A DNA stretch of 64,000 bases from JAHDHW01 sp965277415 (lineage in GTDB: Bacteria; Bacteroidota; Bacteroidia; Chitinophagales; Saprospiraceae): the NCBI GenBank assembly GCA_965277415.1, contig CBDICS010000072.1, forward strand, positions 62,001 to 126,000, in the 5' to 3' direction. Below the pieces are notes generated by a model, which was given only the letters and a program-made list of their open reading frames with translations, had not been told where the DNA came from and did no database searches. Positions 63,996-64,000 of the stretch are shown one piece after another. A program made the position numbers and the translations under genes. Each line of letters opens with the position of its first letter. Position 1 is the first letter of the stretch.

Positions 63996-64000
63996 CACAT

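Overview
The window reads as a low-GC chromosome segment of a member of the Bacteroidota. Several secreted proteins end in type IX secretion (T9SS) sorting domains, one carries a gliding-type (CHU_C) C-terminus, candidate promoters follow the TAnnTTTG pattern, and large FtsX-type ABC permeases are abundant. The mix of a bacterial caspase, SBBP-repeat and CotH proteins suggests the Saprospiria, but no rRNA or marker gene fixes this, so the class is inference.

1-11 kb: the most unusual part. A caspase-family protease (minus strand, cut by the left edge) lies head to head with a same-strand series: a protein with two RING-like Cys/His clusters (E3-like), an E1/ThiF-type activating enzyme, a TIR-like/nucleoside deoxyribosyltransferase-like protein, a ubiquitin-like domain fused to an E2, a JAMM/MPN (JAB) peptidase, a Cdc48-type AAA+ ATPase with a large unknown N-terminus, and an Hsp70 without a lid. 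Together they could activate, transfer, ligate and remove a ubiquitin-like tag, unfold tagged proteins, and possibly trigger protease or NAD-directed effectors. No free modifier ending in GG is visible. Repeats sit in several of the gaps.

11-16 kb: an unassigned basic protein, an acyl-CoA carboxylase carboxyltransferase next to a steroid 5-alpha-reductase-like membrane protein, an 850-bp gap with two perfect hairpins, and a small secreted NTF2-like protein.

16-36 kb: an ABC export/remodelling island with six large FtsX/MacB-type permeases, two ATPases, one membrane-fusion adaptor, a PadR repressor next to a prefix-domain permease, and an NtrC-type regulator. Two promoters in this island share a -24-like box and a pair of 16-bp dyads with the same 6-bp spacing and the same 62-bp distance, which suggests a regulon of the NtrC-type protein.

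36-45 kb: isocitrate dehydrogenase, a lipoprotein, RuvB, a giant SBBP/PKD/CHU_C surface protein broken by a one-base frameshift, and a Kazal-repeat T9SS protein. 45-51 kb: a TolC / MacB-like permease / adaptor operon without an ATPase, a DUF3467 protein and a methyltransferase. 51-64 kb: a CotH-type T9SS protein, an MltA-type lytic transglycosylase lipoprotein, a PKD membrane protein, PspC, DUF4159, two paralogous cohesin/dockerin-like T9SS proteins (one degraded), a PH-domain protein, RsmE and RseP.

The window also carries several families of small palindromic repeats, including a 161-bp MITE-like pair about 94% identical and a roughly 100-bp double-hairpin element present in two inverted copies. 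I saw no tRNA, rRNA, CRISPR array or transposase gene.
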